From: Phoronis australis
Lineage: Eukaryota > Phoronida > Phoronidae
Direction: 5' to 3'
NCBI GenBank assembly: GCA_002633005.1
Contig: NMRA01000007.1
Coordinates: 564,700-628,699 of the forward strand
DNA length: 64,000 nt
Part shown: positions 13,801 through 22,501 of the stretch, piece by piece
Position numbering within the stretch: the first letter of the stretch is position 1
How the letters are laid out: each line of letters begins with the position of its first letter
The notes under the pieces: model-generated
Told to the model about the DNA's origin: nothing
Database searches by the model: none
The model's input: only the letters and a program-made list of their open reading frames with translations
Translations under genes and position numbers: made by a program

Positions 13801-16800
13801 TATGTAGTGTAATCACTTGGAACTACTCTTGTGTTTCAGTGCCTGGAGGGTGTAGGCAAATCAGGGACCATTGAACGTCCCGCCTTAGAAGAACACATCA
13901 CCAAAGCCCTCAGTGACCCAGTAAGCTTTGTATTTTTAAGTTTTACCAATCATTTTATTTAATTCATGAACTCATTTCAGCAACTTATTGTCTCCTTTTT
14001 ATCTTTGGAAGTGGAGCTTGTGAAGCACGTTTGTATTATCGGGACATATGTGGAACATAAATAGACTGCCTTGTTATAATATTATGTACTCGATTATCAG
14101 CAGAGGGTGAAGAAATGGATGCAAGTGCACAACATGAGTTTTAAACTGTGTAACACACTAGGGTACTAGAATAGGAACATACCCTAAAATGCAATAACCA
14201 TAGGCGGATTTAGGGAGGGGGGGGCCCGGTGGTATAGTGGTAAAGCACGCGCGCTCTATCCGCCAGGTCGTGAGTTCGACGCTTTGACAATTGCGGTTTT
14301 TCACGTTTGACACGTTCTTCGTGTTTTTTTTTTCTTTCTTTTCCTTTGCATTTTTTTTATTTCTTTTTCTTTGCTTCTTTGCCTTTTTTTCTTGGATAAT
14401 ACTTCAGGAATCAAGAAAAAAGTTTAATTTTTAGAGGAAAAAACAGAAAAAGTCGAAGCCCCCTCCCGACCTCCCCCCATTCGGTGCTATGCGCATCTAA
14501 TCGTGCTTTGCACAATTTTTTCAGAAAAAATGTTGGGCCCCCCTTGGATATCCTAGATCCGCCACCGATAACCACCGTAAAAACGCAACGGTTGATATCG
14601 TCAGCATGCTTAATGCAGAGGCAAGAACAGATACTACAGAGTTAAAAGTACTCACACCTATGTCCAAATTCAGAGTCAAGTCATTTTGAAGGTCTGGCTC
14701 CAATTTCCAATGAGTAACTTTTTCTGCCAAACTTAAAGACATTTTACTGTTTTGACGCCTTTTGGGTCAAGTCGACAAAAATGTATTTTACATCTTTTAT
14801 TATAATGGGACTTTCGCGTCCAAACAAATTAATCAAGAGTAACAAACCGGATGTCACGTTGCGAGAAACAAGCGGTCTGTTATGCTGTGGTTTGCATCGC
14901 GTTCCTAAAGTAACTAAAATAGTTAATTGCAAACTTTCAACAGGGATAATTAACATTCTTCAAAAAGGTAATTTCCCTTAATTTATAAAGAACTAAAATT
15001 ATAAGAGGATCAACAAATTCCCTTTGCCACCAATTGTGTCAACGACTTCGTTTTTGGGAGGAATGTAACCCTGTACATAAGAGACGGTAAATGTCTATAG
15101 TTTCTGAGCAGGATATGCGGACGGGACAGTTTGTACCAAAATGAAGGGAGAAACTTACGAAACGCAAGATGTCATGCGTCTTCTTCAGATATTGCCATAT
15201 ATTAAAAGTGAAGCACGTGGTAACATTTTGCAAAATGACCGATGTCCAGACTGAGTTACCATGTCACTTTTATACCGCATTCAGATCTGAAATTTTATGA
15301 GAAGGCATGCAAGCGTCCTGTCTTCCACTTTACAAGTAATTACTAACATTAATGGACAGAATTCTAGAATATTCTGAATAACCTCGTGGAGCTACCACAG
15401 GTGAACAGAACATATAAACATAGCACTTCATTTTCTATACTGAGTAAGCATGGTTCGATCTCTTTATTAAAATAAGTCTTAGGCAGGCCATACATGCAAC
15501 AAGTTGTTTGACCGTGGACAAGTAGTTTTTAATCAATGTTCAATCACTGTTCTTCAATATTTCTGGTCACGACTATGTACATGTATTTTACTAGGGGTGC
15601 CAACTGACTGATCGTCATTTGACTTTGTTGTTCGGCGAAAAACATACCCTCCAATCTATCATGAATGCACTCGACAGAAATGGCGACGGACAAGTAAGTT
15701 ATCTGGGTTTCTGACTGTTTCTACACAAGCCTTCACAGGCACACTTGCAAGGTATGCTTTTTAAATTGCGGAAAATATAAATACACAATAGGATAAGAGC
15801 TATTGGTCAGGAAATATTTCCACTAACACTGCAGCTACTTCTGGTAGCTTCCAAATTCAGGAATTTCAGATAATTGATATTATTACTTTTTCTTCTTGGA
15901 CTTCCAGTTGTTATTTTTTCCCCCTTTTCCTTGATATAAATGTTCTCTCTGACGCCTATTGATGCTCCTAGGTGTCTTTGACACGAATATTCTGTGAGAA
16001 GTCTCTTGATATCAAAGTTCTCTGGGACGGCTATTGATACTAATGCTCTGTAAGACATCTCTTGATATCAATGTATGTCTTTGACGTCTCTTGGTAAAAA
16101 TGTTCTCTGATAGCCCAGTCTTTGATGTGTCTTGGGAAAAATGCTCTCTGGTACGCCTCTTTTTGGCGTCTGCTGATATAAAATGCTATCTTGGAGGCAT
16201 CTTGGTATGATTGTTCTCTGGTACGCCACTCTTTGACGTCTCTTGGTATGAATGATCCCTGGTGCGCCTATATTTGACATCTCTTGATATGAGTGTTCTC
16301 CGTTACGTCTCCGTGACGTCTCTTGATATATGCTCTCTCGAACGTCTCTCTTGTAAGTATATTGATGGAGAAGTTTCACTGTGTTCACCACAGAACGAGC
16401 ATAAATCATTTGTTTTTATTTTATTTTTATGCAAATTATTATTGGTTGGCAATATTCTGTGAATTAAGCGGTATTGAAACCAACGCATTTTTGTATCTGT
16501 TGTACAATTGAAGGGGAGTTTATTTACTTTTTTCCACCATGTCTCAGGGTCACTAAAAGTTACATTATTTATAACACCGTTTATATCTATCTCAGATGAC
16601 CACTTGTTTTTATATATAAAAGCTATCTGAAGTGACTGTACTAAGATGTCATAAATATTCAGCGCTTGTGATTTATTATGCAAAATTTTATAAATATAAC
16701 TTGGAAAATTTGGTAAAAAGATATTGTCTTGTCTATTCTAAGATCCCTGTACGCTGCAAAGGTTGCACTTCTTAATCCATAGAATTCTAGTATTTGAGGT

Positions 16801-18520
16801 TGAAAGTTATAACTGTTACAGACTGAGTTATTCGTATGACATTTCTTTGACAGTTCTTGATATGAATGTTCAATGATCTCTGGTACGTTCCTTTTTGACG
16901 TCTTGAATGCTCTCTGGTACGTCTCTTTTTGACGTCTTTTGATACGAATGTTCTGTGGTACGTCGTTCTTTGGCGTCTCGTTATATAATGGTTCTATGAA
17001 ACGTTGCTCTTTGACGTCTCTTGTTATGAATGTTCTCTGGTAAGCCGCTCTTTGATGCATATTGATATGAATGTTCTCTGGAACATCTCTCTTCAACGTA
17101 TCTTGATATGAATTTTCTCTAGTTCGTCTCTTTGACGTCTGCTCATATGAATGTTCTATGGTGCGTCGGTCTTTGAAGTCTCTTGATATGAATGTTCTCT
17201 GGTAAGTCCCACTTAATCTGTTGATATGAATCTTCTCTGGTACGTCGCCCTTTGACGTCACTTCCTGTGAATGTTCTCTGGTACGTTTCAGATAGAGTAC
17301 GAAGAGCTGGTATATTTTATGGGACAACGTGGCGTCGATATTAAATCCCTTGAAAAAGGCTATAGGCGGGTGGAGGTCAAGTCGTTTGCGGGGATGATAA
17401 ACTGCATCTTAGATTCTCTGCTGATCAACAACCAACGGCTTTACATCAAGGTGCGTATAAATTCCTCAATCTATTTTTTGTTTTTGAGGTTAACAAAACA
17501 ACTTCATCCATAAATTTACCTTGGTTACTGTTTAGATTGAGCAGAAGCCATAAAAAGTGCCAGTTGGTTTCGCTGGATATGAGTGAGCAAGCCGTTGCAC
17601 CCAATTATCATTGCCGGGTTCTCCATTAAGATAACTAAACAACATGTGAGGACCCCGCTTGAAAGTTGTGGGGGCGAAGGGGGGGGGAGTACCTCGGAAA
17701 CTGTCCCCGGTGGATGGATATGCGGCGGCAACCGGGTGATAGTGACAAAATCGTGACGACTTAGCGGCAGCTCAAATTACCAGGCAACCAGCCTTCTTAC
17801 AGTTGACCTCCATGGCCTTGTTACACATCAACCCAAACTGACCTGCTTGAACGTACCCAAGACTGTTGGATTTTGAATTTCAGTTCCAAATAATATACTA
17901 CTCAACATGCTACTTCCGTTTGAGCCACGTACGTGTTACGTCAGAAGCAAAATTGAGATGCATTCCCTTAGACACTTTCGAGACACTCGCGGTGAGAAAT
18001 CGCTTGTGCAACGAAAACCGTGAATTTCTCCCCTAACGCAATATACTATCCTCGCCCACTAATCAGTACAGTGGACGCCATTTTCCTAGTCAACTTGATA
18101 TCTACTGGCCCACTCGCTAAACACTTGCCAGCCACTCGCTAGATTTTGCCTGGCCCTGGGTGGTTTTGCTTATCTCTCAAGAAAGCTGGTCTTCTGAACG
18201 CACCTCGGTTCGTAAAATTTACCCAGCAATAGCTCTTTATCAATTTCTTTTCTTTACTCATTTTAGGAAGAGGATGTTGACAGAACGATTGGCATCGATA
18301 CATTCTACATAGAGAGCACAGACTTCGATATGTCATCGGTTGACAAAGAGTTTCTGACGCAGGCAAGTACGCAAATGGCCTTGCTCTATAATTTTATTTG
18401 GATCACTTCAATTTGCGTGGTGGTATAGTATAAAATGTTCTTCTTTTATTTCAGCAAGGCACGTGGGCCATAATTAAATTCCTTGAGAGGTATGTGCAGA
18501 GGGCGTCTCAGGTGACATGA
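7749..18520 (+). CDS. Predicted secreted single-EF-hand protein, nine coding exons, family unrecognised
   Basis: Nine exons join in frame: 7749-7818, 8266-8378, 12652-12743, 13512-13599, 13840-13920, 15595-15693, 17292-17450, 18267-18362 and 18455-18520 (TGA). They encode 287 residues. Residues 1-22 look like a secretory signal (core VIFLYTVLTVSTVCF). A canonical EF-hand loop, DRNGDGQIEYEE, lies at about 175-186, with acidic residues or Asn at positions 1, 3, 5, 9 and 12, and is split by a phase-0 intron between Gln and Ile. A weaker first EF-like segment (CLEGVGKSGTIERPALEEHI) precedes it and lacks ligand residues. There is one glycosylation sequon (NAS, about residue 114). From EF-hand chemistry a calcium-binding extracellular or ER-lumen role is likely; the exact role is unknown. 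All phases agree (1, 0, 2, then 0 throughout). An extra exon in the long intron 8379-12651, or a 5' non-coding exon, cannot be excluded; TATACACAG directly before the ATG could be an acceptor. The signal-peptide exon is the least certain part. Confidence 0.78.
8266..8378 (+). CDS. EF-hand gene exon 2
   Basis: The acceptor is TTGGTTGCAG and the donor is GTAAGT. The exon encodes 37 residues, from WFLSMKPEDNFFSKLKPG to NWKTIGCLL, rich in charged and aromatic residues. Only one of the three frames is open. Confidence 0.72.
8945..9395. repeat. Dispersed repeat, copy 2, with a perfect palindrome
   Basis: Shares GGCATGGAACGCGAAA, TTTCTAGAAAAATC-like and AAATGCTTTGATAT blocks with 42880-43300 and 6880-7075. 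It contains the palindrome AAACTCTGTGGT/ACCACAGAGTTT near 9111-9135. Lies in intron 2 of the EF-hand gene. Confidence 0.6.
9396..12651. other. Rest of EF-hand gene intron 2
   Basis: A GC-richer island at about 11540-12060 is open on both strands in several frames but shows no domain I recognise and no matching splice pair. A short GA repeat lies at 10157-10172. The rest is AT-rich and featureless. Confidence 0.4.
12652..12743 (+). CDS. EF-hand gene exon 3
   Basis: The acceptor is TTTGTGTTTCAG and the donor GTAAAC. It encodes YSDSDREILSDKLRTMNSRP and ten more residues, and ends in phase 2 so that AG|A makes Arg with exon 4. The 4.3 kb intron before it could hide a further exon. Confidence 0.75.
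13512..13599 (+). CDS. EF-hand gene exon 4
   Basis: The acceptor is TTGTTTTGCAG and the donor GTAAGT. It encodes RYMKALDSHHKTSRKDWEIL followed by VNASHAFLA, which includes an N-glycosylation sequon and a helix leading into the first, degenerate EF-like loop. Confidence 0.83.
13840..13920 (+). CDS. EF-hand gene exon 5: degenerate EF-like segment
   Basis: The acceptor is CTTGTGTTTCAG and the donor GTAAGC. Its 27 residues have the spacing of an EF-hand (loop followed by helix LEEHITKAL), but the calcium-ligand positions are Gly, Val, Lys and Ser. Confidence 0.83.
14195..14572 (+). repeat. tRNA-headed element with GGCGGAT ends, copy 2
   Basis: Lies in the intron after exon 5. The order is TAGGCGGATTTAGG, a tRNA-like head (GGTATAGTGGTAAAGCACG and GAGTTCGAC as A and B boxes), T-rich tract, ATACTTCAGGAATCAAG, GTGCTATGCGCAT, then CCTAGATCCGCCACC. 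Both ends carry the same GGCGGAT motif in inverted order. Confidence 0.72.
14573..15594. other. Intron 5 remainder
   Basis: Overlapping open frames of about 60-70 codons at 14521-14981 have no splice support or recognisable product. Nothing else seen. Confidence 0.4.
15595..15693 (+). CDS. EF-hand gene exon 6: E-helix and first half of the EF loop
   Basis: The acceptor is TATTTTACTAG and the donor GTAAGT. The helix LQSIMNAL is followed by loop residues DRNGDGQ, and the loop finishes in the next exon. Confidence 0.87.
15905..16374. repeat. Minisatellite, left block
   Basis: Diverged tandem units of about 42-45 bp built on TCTTGATATGAATGTTCTCTGGTACG with TTTGACGTC, in the intron before exon 7. 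Read on the - strand the array stays open by chance of its length, giving repeated RDVxExIHI-like peptides; I do not take that as a gene. Confidence 0.85.
16375..16845 (-). mobile_element. Non-LTR retrotransposon (LINE) 3' fragment
   Basis: On the - strand, two overlapping frames read LEFYGLRSATFAAYR, then TWWKKVNKLPF, KMRWFQYRLIHRILPTNNNL and DLCSFCGEHSET. This is the tail of a LINE reverse transcriptase with its C-terminal zinc-binding segment (W..F..R...LPTN..L...C..C...ET). A frameshift between the parts and the lack of any upstream domain mark it as a dead fragment. It interrupts the minisatellite. Confidence 0.75.
16846..17291. repeat. Minisatellite, right block, running into an exon
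   Basis: The same units as 15905-16374 continue after the LINE fragment and stop only at the acceptor of exon 7. The final unit reads GTGAATGTTCTCTGGTACG followed by TTTCAG. Confidence 0.85.
17292..17450 (+). CDS. EF-hand gene exon 7: second half of the EF loop and F-helix
   Basis: Starts IEYEELVYFMGQRG, completing the EF-hand with Glu at loop position 12. The donor is GTGCGT. The acceptor (GTACGTTTCAG) continues directly from the last unit of the intronic minisatellite, whose units carry GGTACGTCTC at the same place. Confidence 0.87.
18267..18362 (+). CDS. EF-hand gene exon 8, GC donor
   Basis: The acceptor is CTCATTTTAG. The exon encodes 32 residues ending in TQ. Its donor is GCAAGT, a GC-AG intron with an otherwise perfect 5' splice consensus (CAG before it, AAGT after). 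Confidence 0.8.
18363..18364 (+). promoter_or_regulatory. Non-canonical GC splice donor
   Basis: CAG|GCAAGT replaces CAG|GTAAGT after exon 8. GC-AG introns are a known minor class handled by the major spliceosome and usually have a strong remaining consensus, as here. Confidence 0.75.
18455..18520 (+). CDS. EF-hand gene terminal exon
   Basis: The acceptor is TTTTATTTCAG. It encodes QGTWAIIKFLERYVQRASQV and a final Thr before TGA, probably a C-terminal amphipathic helix. Confidence 0.82.
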   Translation, partial: QGTWAIIKFLERYVQRASQVT

Positions 18521-18741
18521 CTGAGATCCGGGCAGGTGCGAACGGCTTTTCAGGTCACACGACAGGATGGAGACGTCGAATAATACGTGACACAAGTTTG
18601 CATTTAATAACTACAGTCCCAGCGAATGAAACTAGGGAGGTCACGCTCTCTGCTTGTAAACATCGTATACATAGCCATATTTCACAAAGATTTGCGTGAT
18701 TTGCCCAAATTTGCTTTAATGAACGCTATTGCTTTTTGTCC

Positions 18742-18747
18742 ATTAAA
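18742..18747 (+). promoter_or_regulatory. Candidate polyadenylation signal of the EF-hand gene
   Basis: ATTAAA, a common variant signal, lies about 220 bases after the TGA. No AATAAA occurs sooner. Confidence 0.35.
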
Positions 18748-20067
18748 TACATAACGGTGGATTTGGCTACATTTCTTAAAATGTAGAAAGTAACATGGTT
18801 TTTCTGGGTCTCTTCTTTGCTTTCACGATCTTTCGTTTTGATCTGTTAAATTGGGTTCTTTTTGAACATACATTCAGTGATACATGTAACTACATTGTTG
18901 TATTGTCAATACAGGTAGTGTAATTGCGACAGGTACAAAACAACGCTTTGTCAGTGTCACTTGGCTTTTAAACATAAATTTAATCGACTTTTATGGTCAA
19001 CACCACGAATTACAGCTTTTAAGAAACAGTGGTTAGTAGACTGCATAAGGTTATGGTATTTGTATGTATTAGTGGAAATTTTTAATCATAACAGATCATT
19101 TATCATGTATGGTTTAGTCTACGTTATGTCAATGAGTTTATAAAATCGATTCTATATCACAACTCGAGAATCCAAAAATGTATCAAAGCCCAAATGGTAA
19201 AACTGCAGGCATTGTGAGGACTTGGATTTACTGGTTACTTATGTAGAATCACAACCATGATCAGCCTAATGAAGTTTTCCTGAAAACACCTAATTATGTA
19301 CACTGGCACATCGTGAAAGTTAAATCTCCATTTCGCCCTTTTTCGTTAGCTAAAAACAAAAGTCGTATGAGACTTTTTACTCTCATAGAATCAGTCTGAT
19401 AATATTCTTTACCGTGGCATTACATTCCATTTTCGTTGACACACTTCCGTTAGAATATGGAAACAGTCAGCGACTCTAGAAAAAGCTTTAGAGTCTATTG
19501 GGGTTTGCCGACCCTAAAATTGCGCATGTGCACGAGCGTGATATTTTATTGCGCAAAAGTCTCCGGATAAGAATTCGACATGGATACATGTAGCTATCAA
19601 CAGCAGCAAATTCCTCTTTAACCGTCCTCCATTAAATGCTAGAGGATAAGCATCACCTAGTTAAAATGGGATTGCAACCTTTTTCGGTTAATTTGGCATA
19701 TCTTATTTTGTATAAGGTATTTTGAACCTTTAAACCGATTTCTTAAAAATGACAAACCGGAAGTGTTACACAGCAAACAAAACGGGGGACATACTAAAAT
19801 TTCATGTAGGCTTGTCTACTCAATAAAAACATAAATATGGAATGAAATTTTGTTTCAAGTAAGTGTGGGTATTTGATTTTAATCGATCAGTGGGTCCAGA
19901 CCTGTAGGAGAGTACATCGACCTGGCAATTTTATTTTAACATGTTCACCTCATTCATAGGTGTACCTCTCAAATGCAAGAATATTTCGTATAACAAATAG
20001 TTCATTTTCGGGTAATTTGACATTCAATTTGGTGAAAATGGCAAAAAGTTCTTAAAAGTTCATACCA
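18748..20067. other. Intergenic between the convergent genes
   Basis: AT-rich, with no supported gene and no element limits I could define. Confidence 0.4.
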
Positions 20068-20452
20068 GAAATTTCCGAAAATGGGCCCATTGGTAGATGT
20101 TCGGAAAACGACCTTTAAAAAACGTCAAATGAAACCAAATATACGCCAGGGCTTATTTTCGGAAAATGTACGGATCATTTTCTGATGCAGTTTCAATGCA
20201 ATATATTTACTCAGGACTGTTTTCAAGTACGCAATACGGTTAGTTACCGTCAAAGTCACCCGATATCTCTTAAAAAAGTAGTCGAGTGAAATCACAATCT
20301 TAAAATATAATGTCTTGCCAAAATAAACAAAATTTTACATCAAAACATCTAACATACTTATTTTAGAACAATCCGTCAGATTTTGAAAACATGCAGTTAC
20401 TGAAAATACGCGCATGAGCGTATTTTGGGTGGTTCTCTTTTCGGAAATTTCC
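20068..20452. repeat. Inverted-repeat element with GAAATTTCCGAAAA ends, copy 1
   Basis: Starts GAAATTTCCGAAAA and ends TTTTCGGAAATTTCC. A diverged relative with an internal inverted segment lies at about 27800-28336. Confidence 0.65.
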
Positions 20453-20904
20453 GCTAATAAGTTACATAATTTTAAATAAAAATCTTTGTTCCGGACATTC
20501 TAAGGAGGCCTAAGTGGTAGATCTCAATAGGCTATAATTAGGGGGACCAACGATTTTCATTCACCTCCAATACGAATGCACACACGGAAGTACACGCCTA
20601 TGGTTATCCGCAACATAAATGATGCCTGAATGTATTTCTGTGTACATAGTTTTTACTATTTTTGTCGGCAGCCAAGCGGAGCAGGACCTCAGGACCCCTA
20701 AATCCAGCTTTGGGTCTTTTATTTTCATATTCCTTACCGCGTTTAGGCTCCATTTCCGTTACCAAACATCGAAATCACCACCAACTCAAGATAACGCTAC
20801 AGAGTTTGTTGGAGTTGGTCAACCCTAAAACTGAGAATTCGAAAAATGCGCGTGTGTGCATTGCCTGTGACTTGAGTTGGTAACAGAAATGGAATCCTGC
20901 CTCC

Positions 20905-21030
20905 CGTTCAGTAACGCTAGAAACTCGCTAAAAAGTAAGACGTTGCGAGATAACATGAGACATTGCAGTGTATTTTTAAAGAGAACAGGTGACTGACTAG
21001 ATTTTAGCTAGGTCCTAGCGTTACTGAACG
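20905..21030. repeat. Inverted-repeat element, CAGTAACGCTAG family, copy 1
   Basis: TTCAGTAACGCTAG at the left and CTAGCGTTACTGAA at the right, with GCGAGAT and GTGTATTTT inside. Relatives at 41764-41910 and in both halves of the 49.7/51.1 kb duplication. Confidence 0.75.
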
Positions 21031-21572
21031 CACGCCTGCGTGAGACCGTTTTAGCCAGCTAATCAGGGCGAAATGCAGCTTGAAAAAACTTCGCAAACAA
21101 GCTTAACAGAACCGGACTTGAGCTTTCAAACCAAGTCGTGGAAAAACGTTTTGCACGGCAACATTATGCGCTATTGTCGAAGACAATGGCAACTTTCGAA
21201 GCAATGCGCCTCTACAAAGGACTAACACCTGTTCCAGTAAGCGAAACTTAGGCGCATATGCCTATATGCGGAACATTTGGGTAACCATGTTTCTCTTTGA
21301 TACAGGCGCATGGTAGTTATAAGTTGTGGTATGGTTTTCTTACTCTGCTAGATGTATAGTCGGCTTCATCTACCCCGGGTACCAAAAAGTGGACATTCGC
21401 CGTAACATCTAACCAAATTTTTCATTTATGTTAATGACTTAGTCTGTGATTGGCTGAACATATGGGACAATTTATTCCATAAAAATCGTTCTCTGCAGAA
21501 AATGTGCAACTTAAACCGTGGGAGCTTTTAAATAATGATTTTGAAATAATTCGTCTAGCCATGTAAGAAATA

Positions 21573-21712
21573 CTCAATACGTACCGAGAGTGGCGTAGAT
21601 GAAATAACATCCCACGAGACATTATTCCGCGTATCGACCTTCGGTCTCGGTCGATACGTAGGATATTACTTCATCTACGCGAATCGAGGTACGTTTTGTA
21701 TTTATCCCATAC
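21573..21712. repeat. Large hairpin-forming palindrome
   Basis: Arms AATACGTACC ... GGTACG, GCGTAGATGAAATAACATCC ... GGATATTACTTCATCTACGC and CGTATCGACC ... GGTCGATACG nest around the short loop TTCGGTCTC. A compact foldback, probably a MITE. Confidence 0.75.
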
Positions 21713-22436
21713 GCTTCGTATTCCTAAGTTTCTTTCATTTTTAGGCAGATTTTTAAATACTTCACCCAGACCGTTCCACGTGTCAAATCACATCCTATAT
21801 GTATATACTTGTCTTGCGCGTTAGGTTACAAGTTTTCTCTGGTAACGGAATCAGTTTTCATTGTAACGATTTCATAATTGAAAAGAGATAACAAAGATGA
21901 AAACAACGGCAATTGTGCATTGAACTTGTAACATTTTCTGAAAACAGTTAAATAACAACAATATTTGATGTTGTAGTTACCGAGGAATCGGCACCTGAGT
22001 TGCAGACGATATAATATTTAGCAATTGAAAACTGAGACAGAAGTGTCATAATAAACAGTTTTGTACCAAATGTTACGTTTAGGACCTGATTGCATGTCGA
22101 GTGTTATTTATACTGCTGCAATTGTATTACTTTAAACTATGTTCGAGAGAGTTTGATGATCGAACCGGCTAACGACGTCGAGTCGACATTGACCTACCTT
22201 TTGAACTTTCCACGTCAGAGGCCATTGTTGAAATAGCGCGGGAGGTGAATACGGAAAGCAGTATCACATGACCGTATTGCACTCGACTCATTCAACGCGT
22301 ATGGGATGAAAAAGTAAATCGTCACGTGAAAGTACTCGCGAAATATTCTACAACTCAGGAACCACTCACTATTTCGTCCCTGTTGTGTTTGAAATACCAC
22401 AGACACGCGGATAGCGTTAGTTGATATATCATCACA

Positions 22437-22442
22437 TTTATT
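22437..22442 (-). promoter_or_regulatory. Polyadenylation signal of the receptor gene
   Basis: AATAAA on the - strand, about 60 bases after the stop codon, in an AT-rich stretch. This suggests a very short 3' untranslated region. Confidence 0.55.
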
Positions 22443-22501
22443 ATTTAAATAAATAAAATCTATCACATTAAACACTACACATTTTTTTTTTCGTCACACC
22501 C

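Noticed and set aside
14224-14287. Functional tRNA gene
   Set aside because: A- and B-box matches are present, but arms do not pair well and the segment is part of a repeated element.
16068-16409. 113-codon - strand frame in the left minisatellite block
   Set aside because: Same cause: tandem repeat translation, with no independent support.
16659-17327. 222-codon open frame on the - strand
   Set aside because: It is the minisatellite read through (repeated RDVPENIHI-like peptides) plus the LINE tail. Open only because the unit length avoids stops; it overlaps a real exon on the other strand.
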